This document shows positions 53,688 through 63,952 of a stretch of 64,000 nucleotides of DNA, one piece after another (the first letter of the stretch is position 1; every line of letters begins with the position of its first letter). The position numbers and the translations under genes were made by a program. The stretch is taken from contig FOCC01000005.1 in assembly GCA_900110005.1 (NCBI GenBank), positions 1-64,000 on the forward strand. The letters are read 5' to 3'. The notes beneath the pieces are model-generated. The model saw nothing but the letters and a program-made list of their open reading frames with translations, was not told the DNA's origin and searched no databases. Origin of the DNA: Ligilactobacillus sp. WC1T17. GTDB lineage: Bacteria; Bacillota; Bacilli; Lactobacillales; Lactobacillaceae.

Positions 53688-55189
53688 TAATCAAATTCCT
53701 CAATAACTTTCTTAGCAATCACCCCATCGGTTGGATAAGGGTAATCTTTTCCTTTAATCTTTTGATAAGGATCTTCACCCTTACCAGCCAAAACAACAAT
53801 ATCATGCTGACAGCTAGCTAAAATAGCTTTTTTGATGGCTTGAGCACGGTCCATCTCAAAATGCACCTTAACTAAATCATGATCAATAAAACGGTCAATT
53901 TCCTGGGCAATTTCCAAAGGATCTTCAAAACCTGGATCATCAGCCGTCAGATAGACTTCATCAGCTTCTTCATTTAAAGCTTCTGAAAAACCAGGCCGCC
54001 TCGAAATCCCCTTATCCCCGGGTGAACCTAAAACGGCAATCACGCGTCCGGCATGGGTTTGTTTTTTCAAAAAAGCCAGCAGAGCTTTTAAGCTCAAATA
54101 ATTATGCGCATAATCAATATAAACCATTCCATGATTTTTGGCATCCAACGATTCCATGCGCCCTTTAACCTTAGTTACTAAAAGCCCCTGCCTAATATCT
54201 TTTGGCTCAGCTCCCAAAAGACTGGCTACCAAAGCTGCACTGGTGGCATTTTCCACGTTATAGCTGCCCGCAATTTTGATTTGATAAGGCCCGTCTAAAG
54301 CCAGCTTTTGCGCCTGATTTCGCGTTTCAAGCCTAAAGGTACTGCCTTGCAGTGTCGTCTTAACCTGGGTAAAACAAACGTCGCCCACCCCATCCAGACT
54401 GGAATAAGTATAAATATGCTGACAATATTTTTCAGCTGTCGCCCGTAAAGTATCATATACTTGACTAGAGCCATTTAAAATAACCGTTCGAGAATTTTTG
54501 ACTAATTCCAGCTTGCATTGCAGGTAATCTTGAAAATCACGATGCTCATTTCGACCGATATGGTCAGGCGAAATATTTAAGAAGACCCCAACATCATAAT
54601 GCAGGTTATACACCCGATTCATCTTATACGCCTGTGACGATACTTCCATCACCAAATGAGTCATCCCATTGTCAACTGCTTTGCGCATATCGTGAAATAA
54701 ATCAAGCGATTCGGGCGTCGTCAATTCTGACTTAAATTGATCATGCAAGCCTAAAATCCGGTCCACCGTAGAAAAAAGCGCCGTATGCTGCTTAGTATAC
54801 TGCTGCAAAATATTATAAGTAAAATAAGCCGAGGTCGTCTTGCCTTTGGTTCCCGTATAAGCTGCAATATGCAATTTTTTCTCAGGGTTGCCGTAAAAGG
54901 CAGCCCCCAAAAGCGCCATCGCTTTTTGAATATCAGTCACAATTAGGCCGCAAATCTCAACATCATATTCATGTTCGGCTACATAAACCATAACCCCTTG
55001 AGGTATAGCTGTTAAAAGGTACTCGTATTTAAAATTTCCCTTACAAAATAGCATCGTTTGCTTTTTGATATTGCGCGAATCATAGCTCACATAAGTAATC
55101 TCAATCCCCTTGGCCGGCTTAACCACTCGTTTAAGCAACTGATGCTGCTTTAGCAATTCAACCGCAACCGTTAAAGTTAATTGTGCCAA
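53687..55189 (-). CDS. murE: MurE-type UDP-MurNAc-tripeptide synthetase (Lys-type)
   Basis: 500 residues from a TTG with AGGTGAAG upstream. The ATP loop is YTGTKGKTTSAYFTYNI; the substrate region SELTTPESLDLF and VMEVSSQAYKMNRVYNLHYD follow; the amino-acid-selecting motif reads TADDPGFEDP rather than the DNPR of diaminopimelate enzymes, so L-Lys is the likely third residue. It lies upstream of the D-Asp ligase. Whether it is the only MurE cannot be seen. Confidence 0.92.
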   Translation of the reverse strand: MAQLTLTVAVELLKQHQLLKRVVKPAKGIEITYVSYDSRNIKKQTMLFCKGNFKYEYLLTAIPQGVMVYVAEHEYDVEICGLIVTDIQKAMALLGAAFYGNPEKKLHIAAYTGTKGKTTSAYFTYNILQQYTKQHTALFSTVDRILGLHDQFKSELTTPESLDLFHDMRKAVDNGMTHLVMEVSSQAYKMNRVYNLHYDVGVFLNISPDHIGRNEHRDFQDYLQCKLELVKNSRTVILNGSSQVYDTLRATAEKYCQHIYTYSSLDGVGDVCFTQVKTTLQGSTFRLETRNQAQKLALDGPYQIKIAGSYNVENATSAALVASLLGAEPKDIRQGLLVTKVKGRMESLDAKNHGMVYIDYAHNYLSLKALLAFLKKQTHAGRVIAVLGSPGDKGISRRPGFSEALNEEADEVYLTADDPGFEDPLEIAQEIDRFIDHDLVKVHFEMDRAQAIKKAILASCQHDIVVLAGKGEDPYQKIKGKDYPYPTDGVIAKKVIEEFD

Positions 55190-55265
55190 ATCTCTTCACC
55201 TAAATTCTCTTTTATATAAGCATTTTAATCTTAACATTTATCAAATTTGGTGTAAATAAAGCATA

Positions 55266-55294
55266 ATAAAAAGCACGGCCTAGCCGTACTTTTA
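55266..55294 (-). terminator. Terminator after the C39-like protease gene
   Basis: AGTACGGC/GCCGTGCT stem (55290-55283 with 55279-55272) is followed on the minus strand by TTTTTATT; it overlaps the stop codon region. Confidence 0.85.
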
Positions 55295-56188
55295 CTGTGC
55301 TACATAAATAGCCTGCTTTCCCATCTGATTGTAGGTTTTAACAAAAATTTGCCAAGAAACAGCGCGGTTCTTATACCCCATGGGATCGTTGACATAAATT
55401 AATTTTTGCTGACGGTCAAAACCTGTAATCACTACACTGTGATCCTTATAAGTAATATTTACTTTGCCTTGCGGTGTATCCCACACCCGCATATCATCAG
55501 CCGGCGTAAAGGTTAAGGTCGTCACCGTCCAAACCGGGTTGCCTTCTTCCAACGTTTCAATAATCGTCGAAAAATTCGAGCCGGTTAAATCATAAACGTG
55601 CTTAGTATATTGCTTAGCCAACTGGTAAATGGGATCATGATAGACACAAAACCCGGGCTCATCTGTTCCAGCAATCGAACCGACAAAACCGACATTAGGG
55701 TTGCCATATTGGCCATTAGCATATTGATAAGGCACTTTAGCAATTTTAGCAGCTAATTCAGACTTGGTCACATTAATCCCGCGGTAATTTAAAAGCATCG
55801 CTAAGGAAGTAACCTCACAACCATTTTCATAGCGGGGAAAATCCAGCTGATTAATTTGCGGCACATCAAATTCAACATGCTTTTTGTGCACCAAACCGGT
55901 CTCCGTCGGCTTAACTGGTAAAAATTTGCTTAGATTTTCTTTTAAATCCTTATACTTACCAACAACCGTCAATTCTATTTTTTTGGCTTGGCTAGGATAA
56001 AACTGCGCTGCCACATAGCCACCGACACCTAATATCAGTCCCAGTAAAACGCCCCAAACCATCTTGCCTAAAAAACTTTTTTTAGCTTTCGGCTTTTTGA
56101 AGTTGCGGGTCTTAACAGGCCTTTTGCTTTTTTTAACCGGTGCTTTTTTCCTGGTCTTCCGCTTAGTTCTTTTAGAAGGCACAGTCAT
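55292..56188 (-). CDS. Membrane-anchored C39-like papain-fold peptidase
   Basis: 298 residues from the ATG at 56188 (GGTGG upstream). A very basic 45-residue cytoplasmic start leads to one membrane span (FLGKMVWGVLLGLILGVGGY). The extracellular part has catalytic Cys in YENGCEVTSLAMLL, His in YKDHSVVITGF and a polar residue in YVNDPMG, the Peptidase_C39_2 pattern. Lactobacilli have several such wall-facing proteases of unknown target. It follows an unknown gene at 56211 with a 22-base gap. Confidence 0.88.
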   Translation of the reverse strand: MTVPSKRTKRKTRKKAPVKKSKRPVKTRNFKKPKAKKSFLGKMVWGVLLGLILGVGGYVAAQFYPSQAKKIELTVVGKYKDLKENLSKFLPVKPTETGLVHKKHVEFDVPQINQLDFPRYENGCEVTSLAMLLNYRGINVTKSELAAKIAKVPYQYANGQYGNPNVGFVGSIAGTDEPGFCVYHDPIYQLAKQYTKHVYDLTGSNFSTIIETLEEGNPVWTVTTLTFTPADDMRVWDTPQGKVNITYKDHSVVITGFDRQQKLIYVNDPMGYKNRAVSWQIFVKTYNQMGKQAIYVAQ

Positions 56189-56210
56189 CAGCAACCACCT
56201 TTTCTAATCC

Positions 56211-56684
56211 TTATTTTTGATCATCATGCTTCAAAAGCTGCATGTTTTGTGAAGTTTCATCCTGGTCTTCATCAGCTTCTTCTTCAACGCCTAAAGCTTG
56301 CGAGAAGGTGCCATCAACAATGGCCATCACTTTTTGAGCAAAATCTTCATCATCTTCAGCAACAATATCAATTGCTTGCGGGTCAAATTTAGGCCCTAAA
56401 GTATCGGAAATAAAATCAACCAATTTGTTGTGAATAGTAACCACTAATTCCCAATCATCGTCGTCCATGGCAACATTTTGTTGACCGGCATCCAAAGCTG
56501 TTTTGGTAATCCTCATGCTAGTATATAAGCCGGCATGTTTAGCCATGGTAAATAAGGCATCTGTTAATAAAAGCGGCAATTTTAAATAATCTTGATAAAT
56601 ATTATTTACTTCCTTGTAGATGTTGTATTGATCCATCATAAAGTTAGTAAATTGTTCTTTTTCTTGGGCTAAATCATATTTCAT
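56211..56684 (-). CDS. Uncharacterised acidic protein
   Basis: 157 residues that I do not recognise. It is predicted mainly helical, soluble, with an acidic C-terminal tail (GVEEEADEDQDETSQNMQLL). There are no membrane spans or signal peptide. Ribosome site GGATG-like, and the next gene starts 22 bases downstream, so it may form a unit with the C39-like protease. Confidence 0.75.
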   Translation of the reverse strand: MKYDLAQEKEQFTNFMMDQYNIYKEVNNIYQDYLKLPLLLTDALFTMAKHAGLYTSMRITKTALDAGQQNVAMDDDDWELVVTIHNKLVDFISDTLGPKFDPQAIDIVAEDDEDFAQKVMAIVDGTFSQALGVEEEADEDQDETSQNMQLLKHDDQK

Positions 56685-56742
56685 CGTTTTTCATCCTTCG
56701 TATGTTTTTCTTCCATTATACCGTATTTCTAAAAAAAAGCAT

Positions 56743-56777
56743 GAAAAAAGAGCTTACCTTATAAATAAGCTCTTTTA
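56743..56777 (-). terminator. Terminator after the small membrane protein gene
   Basis: AAGAGCTTA/TAAGCTCTT perfect nine-base stem with T run on the minus strand. Confidence 0.88.
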
Positions 56778-56785
56778 TTTCATAT

Positions 56786-56968
56786 TTAACTTGCTAAAAC
56801 GTAAATATAAAACAGATATCCACCCAATATGAGACAGCCGACCCCGACAATAAATAAAATAATTCGTGTCACCCATGAATCACGTTCATGCATACCCACT
56901 GCACTGACAATCATTAATAAACCGAAGAAGGCAAATAACAGAATAATCAAAACGATTGATAACCGCAA
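56786..56968 (-). CDS. Small two-span membrane protein
   Basis: About 60 residues from a TTG at 56968, which has AGGTGG five bases upstream; a TTG ten codons earlier lacks one. Two hydrophobic spans (about 2-24 and 36-58) are joined by the short charged loop HERDSW. No family recognised. It stands alone with its own terminator. Confidence 0.65.
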   Translation of the reverse strand: MRLSIVLIILLFAFFGLLMIVSAVGMHERDSWVTRIILFIVGVGCLILGGYLFYIYVLAS

Positions 56969-57035
56969 CTTCTCCACCTCAGTCTCATTATATTTCAATT
57001 AATTATAGCATAAATTACTTTACTGATAAAACTGC

Positions 57036-57063
57036 AAAAAAAAAGAGGCCTAAGCCTCTCTTA
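57036..57063 (-). terminator. Terminator after the Apf-like gene
   Basis: AGAGGC, loop, GCCTCT followed on the minus strand by nine T. Confidence 0.9.
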
Positions 57064-57069
57064 AAAATT

Positions 57070-57669
57070 TTAATACCAGCCGGTTGAAAGCCAGTGTGCC
57101 TTGGCGTTTGCCCAAGAACCATAACGTGATAAAACATAGTTGTTGGCAACTTTTTCTTGGTTAGCAGCTGAATAATCACCATTGAGGTAAGAGCCGGCTA
57201 ATTGGTACTTGCCCACATAAGTCCCGTTAGTAATAGTGTAGCTGCCGCCTGATTCACGGGCTGCAATCCATTCACGAGCTGCAGCTTCTGTTGTTGAAGC
57301 TGTCGTCGTTACAGTTGAAGCAGCAGTTGTATTGGTATTGGTGCTAGTATTAGCACTAGCTACTGTGGTAGTGTTGGCTGTTTGCACTGTTGCTTGGCTT
57401 GTATTAGCTGTTGCTTGCGTTGCAACAGTTGTTGTTTGAGTATTGTTAGTATTAACTTGTAATTTTTGGCCAACATAAATTAAGTTGATGTTAGTTAAGT
57501 TATTGAGTTTTTGAATAGAATCAACAGTGGTGTTATAGTTTTGTGCGATTTGTGATAATGTATCGCCTGATTTAACAGTTACTGTATCGGCGCTAGCAAC
57601 AGCAGCAGTTGCAACGGTAAAACCAGCTGCCACAGCAAAAGATAAAGCAAATTTATTAATTTTTTTCAT
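57070..57669 (-). CDS. apf: Aggregation-promoting factor (Apf)-like LysM protein
   Basis: 199 residues from the ATG at 57669 (GGAGAGG upstream). A signal peptide ends near ASA-DTVTV, followed by one LysM domain ([20 protein letters not shown]), a Thr/Asn/Ala-rich linker, and the C-terminal domain of Apf ([58 protein letters not shown]). Apf proteins are abundant, non-covalently wall-bound proteins linked to aggregation and cell shape in lactobacilli. The fold is transglycosylase-like but activity is unsure. Confidence 0.92.
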   Translation of the reverse strand: MKKINKFALSFAVAAGFTVATAAVASADTVTVKSGDTLSQIAQNYNTTVDSIQKLNNLTNINLIYVGQKLQVNTNNTQTTTVATQATANTSQATVQTANTTTVASANTSTNTNTTAASTVTTTASTTEAAAREWIAARESGGSYTITNGTYVGKYQLAGSYLNGDYSAANQEKVANNYVLSRYGSWANAKAHWLSTGWY

Positions 57670-58101
57670 ATGTAAAACCTCTCCTTGTAAATGCGATTCG
57701 AGTTTCTTTTCAGCTTCTAGCTGTACGATATTCGCTTCCTTGCGAATCAACACTAGTTATTATAGGGGGCAAATATAACAGGCAAATGCCAACTGTATTA
57801 CGAAAAAGGTGCTTTTTGCAATTTTTGTTACATAGAGTAATATTTTGCCGGTAAATTTTGCCTTATTTTTTAAATCTAAGCCGGTTTAAAGCCTTATTTT
57901 TAGCGGTTTAAGCTTTTATTTACAAAATTCAATATAGTTCAGCCCTTTTCTTAGTAAATATCTGTTAAAAAAAGCTCATTTGCTAAATTTTAATTGTAAA
58001 AAAAAGAATTTTAGCTTTCTTTACGGCTAAAAAGCCTTAAAAAGCTAAAATTCGTAACATTACTGTAAACTTGTAAAAAACATCCGAACCTTTGTTCGCT
58101 T
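57670..58101. other. 432-base intergenic region upstream of apf
   Basis: No gene is visible. It is very AT-rich. It contains the terminator of the VTT-domain gene (57998-58053), two diverged direct repeats beginning GGTTTAA (57883-57900 and 57905-57921), and the long leader of apf, which may stabilise an abundant mRNA. No confident promoter could be chosen. Confidence 0.6.
57998..58053 (-). terminator. Branched terminator after the VTT-domain gene
   Basis: A perfect 13-base outer stem, GAATTTTAGCTTT (58006-58018) with AAAGCTAAAATTC (58041-58053), encloses a small inner stem GGCT-AAAA-AGCC. On the minus strand it is followed by eight T. It lies 48 bases after the stop codon. Confidence 0.8.
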
Positions 58102-58800
58102 TCAATCCTTTTGTGCCAGCTTTTGATGCCGCTTTTTAATAAACCACACAGCCAAAAATAAGGCAGCTAAGGCTAAAAGAGCGCCTAAAGCCCGCCAGAT
58201 TTTCCCTTCAAAGACGGCATTTCCCCCAAAAGAATACAAAAAAGAAGTCGGCACCATACCTAAAATAACCATCCCTAAAGCATTTACCAAAGGAATCTTT
58301 AATTGCACCACAACATAATTAACTACAAACGAAGGAAACATCGGCATCATATAACCGATTAACAACCCCAGCGTTTTTACTTTATATTGCTTAATTTCAG
58401 CTAAAAAAGTCAGCAATTTTTCTGGACGCTTAGGCAAATCATACTTGCTAAAAAAGAGCAGCATACATAAATTGCCTAAAGATGTGCCGGCAAGGCTCAA
58501 GCAAAAGCCCAGCCAAGGACCAAATAAAGCGCCATTTGCGATACAAAATACCGAACTAGATAGCATCGGCACGGCTGAGGTTGTTGTTGTAATTAATAGA
58601 AGAAAAAAAGCATCTTTTAGCCCATGCTCACGAAAAATTTGTTTTAAAAGCTGCCGATCGACATCTGGATCAAGCAAGGCTAAAATTTGCTTAAAATAAT
58701 CCTGTCCTGCTAACCAAAGCGCACCGATGAGCAAAATAACATCCAAGGCACACAGCAGATAAATTATTTTTTTATGTTGCAATTTTTGGCGTTTAAACAT
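58102..58800 (-). CDS. TVP38/TMEM64-type (VTT domain) membrane protein
   Basis: 232 residues from the ATG at 58800 (GGAG eight bases upstream). Five to six membrane spans; the VTT core is TTTTSAVPMLSSSVFCIANG, ALFGPWLGFCLSLAGTSLGN and MMPMFPSFVVNYVVVQLKIP. DedA/VTT relatives act in lipid scrambling or flipping and membrane homeostasis. It follows the MFS gene by 14 bases in the same operon. Confidence 0.88.
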   Translation of the reverse strand: MFKRQKLQHKKIIYLLCALDVILLIGALWLAGQDYFKQILALLDPDVDRQLLKQIFREHGLKDAFFLLLITTTTSAVPMLSSSVFCIANGALFGPWLGFCLSLAGTSLGNLCMLLFFSKYDLPKRPEKLLTFLAEIKQYKVKTLGLLIGYMMPMFPSFVVNYVVVQLKIPLVNALGMVILGMVPTSFLYSFGGNAVFEGKIWRALGALLALAALFLAVWFIKKRHQKLAQKD

Positions 58801-58814
58801 AACCACCACTCCAA

Positions 58815-59993
58815 TTATTTATGCTTAGCAAAAATCACCATCAAAATGGTTCCGCTAATTGAAATAATAACTCCTATTAATAGCATCATCTTGACACTTG
58901 CCACTTGCAATAAAAAGCCGCCTAAAAGACTGGCAATAACCCCGCTGACTGTAGTGGTCCCAACCATTAAAGCTTGACTCATGTACTGGTAGCGCTTGGG
59001 GATAACCTCATTGACATAATACACCGAAGCTGGTGTAAAGACAGCAAAGGCAAACATCTGTAAAACCATCGCAATGTACAACATTCCCATATTAGGCGCT
59101 AAATAAGTGACCACAGCTTTAACGGAAAAAGCCAGCGACGCAAAGATCATTAATTTAGAACTGCTGATTTTGGTTGCCAAAAAAGAAAAGCCAAACATTG
59201 CCGGCAATTCGCAAATTGCAGCCACAGTTAAGGCTGTCCCCATTTGCGTTGTATTCCCGCCTACATTATTAACAACCTGAATCAAATAGCTATTGAGCAT
59301 ATTATGGAAAGTAAAAAGCAGCGTTGAAGCCAGCAAAACCATGGTAAAAGCCCTATATTGCTTAATAAAGTGGCCTAAACCTTCATTTGTTTTAACTTCA
59401 GCCTTTGTATCGACATCTACTTTGACTTTTTTTAGCAACGGCAAAGACCAGACCAGTAAAAATAAGGCCGCAATTAAAATAATCGTTGAAATCATTGCCA
59501 TGTCAGCCCCATATTTATCGCATAAAACACCTAAAAAAGAGGACATCCCAGCAAAAAACAAGGAACCAAAGCCGCGAGCAATCCCAAAATCAACGGCAAT
59601 TCCAGCTTCTTGATAATAAATGCTCAATGAGTTTAATAAAGGCTGCAGCGTCTGCAAAATAGCGTCAGCGACAACATAAAGCAGCAAAATCGCTAAGAAG
59701 TATTTAGGTGCCACTAATAATAAAACAATTCCCAACACCATTACTGCCAATAAAACCTCAATCAACCGATGTAAGGTAATATTTTGATATTTATCAGCCA
59801 AACTGCTGATATAGGGCTGTAAAATAAAGCCCACCACATTACCTAAGGCAACCACAATCCCTATCTGCGAGCTTTCCAGCCCCTTGCTGAGCAGGTAAAC
59901 CGTCGCAAAAGAATAAAGGCCACAGTAAATCATCCAATATACCCCTTGGATAAAGGCGTACTGCAGGGTTAACCTTTTTGCACTAATATTCAT
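58815..59993 (-). CDS. Major facilitator superfamily transporter (LacY/MFS_1-like)
   Basis: 392 residues from the ATG at 59993; an ATG three codons upstream touches the ribosome site. Twelve membrane spans, with IARGFGSLFFAGMSSFLGVL in the first half, a central Lys/Asp-rich loop, and a symmetric second half. The pattern is that of oligosaccharide- or nucleoside-proton symporters. Substrate unknown. Co-transcribed with the VTT protein. Confidence 0.85.
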   Translation of the reverse strand: MNISAKRLTLQYAFIQGVYWMIYCGLYSFATVYLLSKGLESSQIGIVVALGNVVGFILQPYISSLADKYQNITLHRLIEVLLAVMVLGIVLLLVAPKYFLAILLLYVVADAILQTLQPLLNSLSIYYQEAGIAVDFGIARGFGSLFFAGMSSFLGVLCDKYGADMAMISTIILIAALFLLVWSLPLLKKVKVDVDTKAEVKTNEGLGHFIKQYRAFTMVLLASTLLFTFHNMLNSYLIQVVNNVGGNTTQMGTALTVAAICELPAMFGFSFLATKISSSKLMIFASLAFSVKAVVTYLAPNMGMLYIAMVLQMFAFAVFTPASVYYVNEVIPKRYQYMSQALMVGTTTVSGVIASLLGGFLLQVASVKMMLLIGVIISISGTILMVIFAKHK

Positions 59994-60040
59994 AATCCAC
60001 ATCCTTCTTTAAATATATCTCTATTTTAGTTGAAGCATAA

Positions 60041-60077
60041 AAAAAAAGATAGCTACTTATGCAACTATCTTTTTCAG
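60041..60077 (-). terminator. Terminator after guaB
   Basis: AAGATAG/CTATCTT stem with long A and T flanks; on the minus strand it ends in nine T. Confidence 0.88.
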
Positions 60078-60087
60078 TCATTTAACT

Positions 60088-61590
<1,503 letters not shown>

Positions 61591-61619
61591 TTAAGAATTT
61601 GATTTTTTATTTGTTTGCT

Positions 61620-61648
61620 AGTGTACAAAAAAAACGGTTGAATTGCAA
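61620..61648 (-). promoter_or_regulatory. Probable SigA promoter of guaB
   Basis: Minus strand TTGCAA (61648-61643), 17 bases, TACACT (61625-61620). Each hexamer matches 4 of 6 consensus bases. It leaves a leader of about 40 bases; no riboswitch-like fold was seen. Confidence 0.5.
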
Positions 61649-61757
61649 GCCTTCTTAGCAAATTCTTAGTATTATTAGCAAAATGACATTAAAATTACTA
61701 AAAAAAGTTCGCTTTTTAGTCCAAATATTCCCTGATATTTCGCCTAAAACCCTCTTA

Positions 61758-62558
61758 TTATTCGGCATCAGCTATCGCGACATCTTCTAAATAAAGCTCT
61801 TTTAACTTTTGGATCTGGTCTGGCGTTAATTGCAAATATTTGGCAGCATAAGCATCGATTCCGCCTAAAAGATCCAAAACCTGCATGATAAAAGCAAAAT
61901 GTTCTTTTCTAACTCCTAGATAAGCATTGAGCTTTTGCGCCAAAGCGTCGCCATTAGACGCTTCAATTAATTTATTTTGTTCCTCAACAGATGTATTATC
62001 TGCAAAAAATAAATTTGTCAGCATAAAGTCTTGCAAAATATCCTGATCTCTAACGCCTAACAGTTTCAGCAGCAAAATAGCGCCTATTCCGGTCCGATCT
62101 TTACCGGCAACACAATGAAAAACCACACTTTGCTTATCATGATCATTTTCCAGCAAAGTCCAAAAAAGCTTTCGATAAGCTCGGTTGGCATGCGGATCAA
62201 CCAACATTTTTAAATAAGATTCACACGCAAAATCCAAGCCGTCTTTGACAATTTTAAGGTAATTGACAACCCCTAAAGCTTTAATAAGTGGACATTCCAT
62301 CGGATAGACTGAATCAGATAGATACTGCGCTTGTTTAGGTACCCGGTCTTTGGCATATTCCTGTTCGCTGTCTGACCGCAAATCAACTACATACCTGACT
62401 CCATAATCCTCTAAAAAAACAAGGTCTGATTCAGTCAAATAAGCCATACTACCGCAGCGCAATATTTTTTTGGCCTTAGTTCTTTGATGCTTAGCAGTCT
62501 CATAACCGCCTAATTCTCGAAAATTGACCCCTTTTTCCAACTCTAAAAAGCGTTTCAT
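61758..62558 (-). CDS. Tyrosine/phosphoinositide-type protein phosphatase
   Basis: 266 residues from the ATG at 62558 (AAAGGATG upstream). The start NFRELGGYETAKHQRTKAKK and the active site VVFHCVAGKDRTGIGAILLL (HCx5R) place it in the Y_phosphatase3 / LipA-like group. These enzymes dephosphorylate tyrosine or inositol phosphates. It stands alone downstream of the CNNM-type gene, separated by a terminator. Confidence 0.92.
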   Translation of the reverse strand: MKRFLELEKGVNFRELGGYETAKHQRTKAKKILRCGSMAYLTESDLVFLEDYGVRYVVDLRSDSEQEYAKDRVPKQAQYLSDSVYPMECPLIKALGVVNYLKIVKDGLDFACESYLKMLVDPHANRAYRKLFWTLLENDHDKQSVVFHCVAGKDRTGIGAILLLKLLGVRDQDILQDFMLTNLFFADNTSVEEQNKLIEASNGDALAQKLNAYLGVRKEHFAFIMQVLDLLGGIDAYAAKYLQLTPDQIQKLKELYLEDVAIADAE

Positions 62559-62572
62559 CAAATCATCCTTTC

Positions 62573-62602
62573 AAAAAAAGCAAGGCTTGCCTGCCTTGCT
62601 TT
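62573..62602 (-). terminator. Terminator after the CNNM/CBS gene
   Basis: AGCAAGGC/GCCTTGCT perfect eight-base stem, followed by seven T on the minus strand. Confidence 0.9.
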
Positions 62603-62605
62603 GGT

Positions 62606-63952
62606 TTAGTCTTCACTTGTTTTGGCTACTTCAACGATTTTATGGCGGGAGACTTCCAGCCACTCGATGTAGTTGCGGTTAAATTCGGTAATCTTGATAT
62701 CAAAATCACCAATAGTGATGATTGTCCCTAATTTAACCTTATAATTTTCCAGCAAATAACCGGCAATTGTAACACTTTCGGATTCTTGGAAATCTTTGTC
62801 TCTAAACTTGAAATAGCGTTCAAAGTCATATAAGGTCGTCTTGCCGGAAACACGGTAAGTTCCATCATGATTATCAATAATATCTTCTAAAGAAACATCA
62901 TCAGCTTCATCTTTAACGGTACCAAATAATTCTTCATAAATATCACGGTCGGTGACAATCCCACTGGTACCACCATATTCATCTAAAACTACCACAATTG
63001 GTGTTTGCTTTTGCACCATATTTTGCAAAAGATTTTGAATTGGCGTTACTTCAGGGACGGTAATAATCGTCCGCATTACTTTGCTTACCCGAACACTATC
63101 ATCAACTTGTGCTTGGCGAATCATATCATAGATGTAGACGTAACCCAAGATTTTATCCTTATCATTATTAGCAACCACCGGAAAGCGGGTGAATTTCTTT
63201 TGCAAGTATTTATTGATGACACCCCGAACCGTATCAGTGACATCAACAACTTCCAGACTAGTCCGGTCAATCATAATATCTTTGGCAACCTTATCATTGA
63301 AGTCAAAGGCTCTTTGCATGTATAAAAAGTCGTCTTTATCAATGGCTCCGCCGTGCACCGCATTTTTAGAAATATTCAAAATTTCATTTTGCGACATCAC
63401 GTCTTCTTCTTCGCCCGCCGGCTTTAAGCCAATTAAACGGACAATACCTGAAGCTGACACATTTAACAGCCAGACAAAAGGATAAAAGGCCACGTGGAAA
63501 TAATGCAACGGTGTAACGATAAACATCATGACCTTCATAGGCATATCAATACTGATATTTTTAGGGACAATTTCGGTAATCACGACCTCTAAGTAAGTCA
63601 AAATAGTAACCCCTAAAACCGCTGAAATAGCGACTACCGTGGCATGATTAATCGGCATAAAACCTAATAAATCACGTAAAATTTTCGACAGAGTATCGGC
63701 CCCAATCCAGCCTAAAATAATCCCCGTCGTTGAAACCCCTACCTGCGTAGTCGACAAATATTCATTGATATTTGTCACCATTTGCAAAGCCAGCTGCAAT
63801 TTGCGCTTATTGCCCGTACCAGCTTCTAAAGCACTTTCAATGGCACTCTTTCTGATAGTGACAATCGCAAATTCAGAAGCCACGAAAAAGGCTGCAAAAT
63901 AAAAAACAACGATGATGATGATCAGATTAGTTAACGCCTGACCACTGGACAT
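62606..63952 (-). CDS. CNNM/CBS-domain membrane protein (HlyC/CorC family)
   Basis: 448 residues from the ATG at 63952; an ATG at 63967 is also possible, since neither has a strong ribosome site. The CNNM/DUF21 domain with about four spans (FFVASEFAIVTIRKSAIESA; TEIVPKNISIDMPM) is followed by paired CBS domains (about 205-330) and a C-terminal CorC_HlyC domain. Members act in magnesium or cobalt transport; hemolysin labels are historical. The gene lies at the right edge, apparently complete. Confidence 0.92.
   Translation of the reverse strand: MSSGQALTNLIIIIVVFYFAAFFVASEFAIVTIRKSAIESALEAGTGNKRKLQLALQMVTNINEYLSTTQVGVSTTGIILGWIGADTLSKILRDLLGFMPINHATVVAISAVLGVTILTYLEVVITEIVPKNISIDMPMKVMMFIVTPLHYFHVAFYPFVWLLNVSASGIVRLIGLKPAGEEEDVMSQNEILNISKNAVHGGAIDKDDFLYMQRAFDFNDKVAKDIMIDRTSLEVVDVTDTVRGVINKYLQKKFTRFPVVANNDKDKILGYVYIYDMIRQAQVDDSVRVSKVMRTIITVPEVTPIQNLLQNMVQKQTPIVVVLDEYGGTSGIVTDRDIYEELFGTVKDEADDVSLEDIIDNHDGTYRVSGKTTLYDFERYFKFRDKDFQESESVTIAGYLLENYKVKLGTIITIGDFDIKITEFNRNYIEWLEVSRHKIVEVAKTSED

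Noticed and set aside
57883-57921. Two GGTTTAA direct repeats upstream of apf
   Set aside because: Diverged, AT-rich and only two copies; probably chance in a low-complexity region.
58064-58077. TGTAAA-CT-TGTAAA as a WalR box for apf
   Set aside because: Spacing is 2 instead of 5 and it lies nearly 400 bases from apf.
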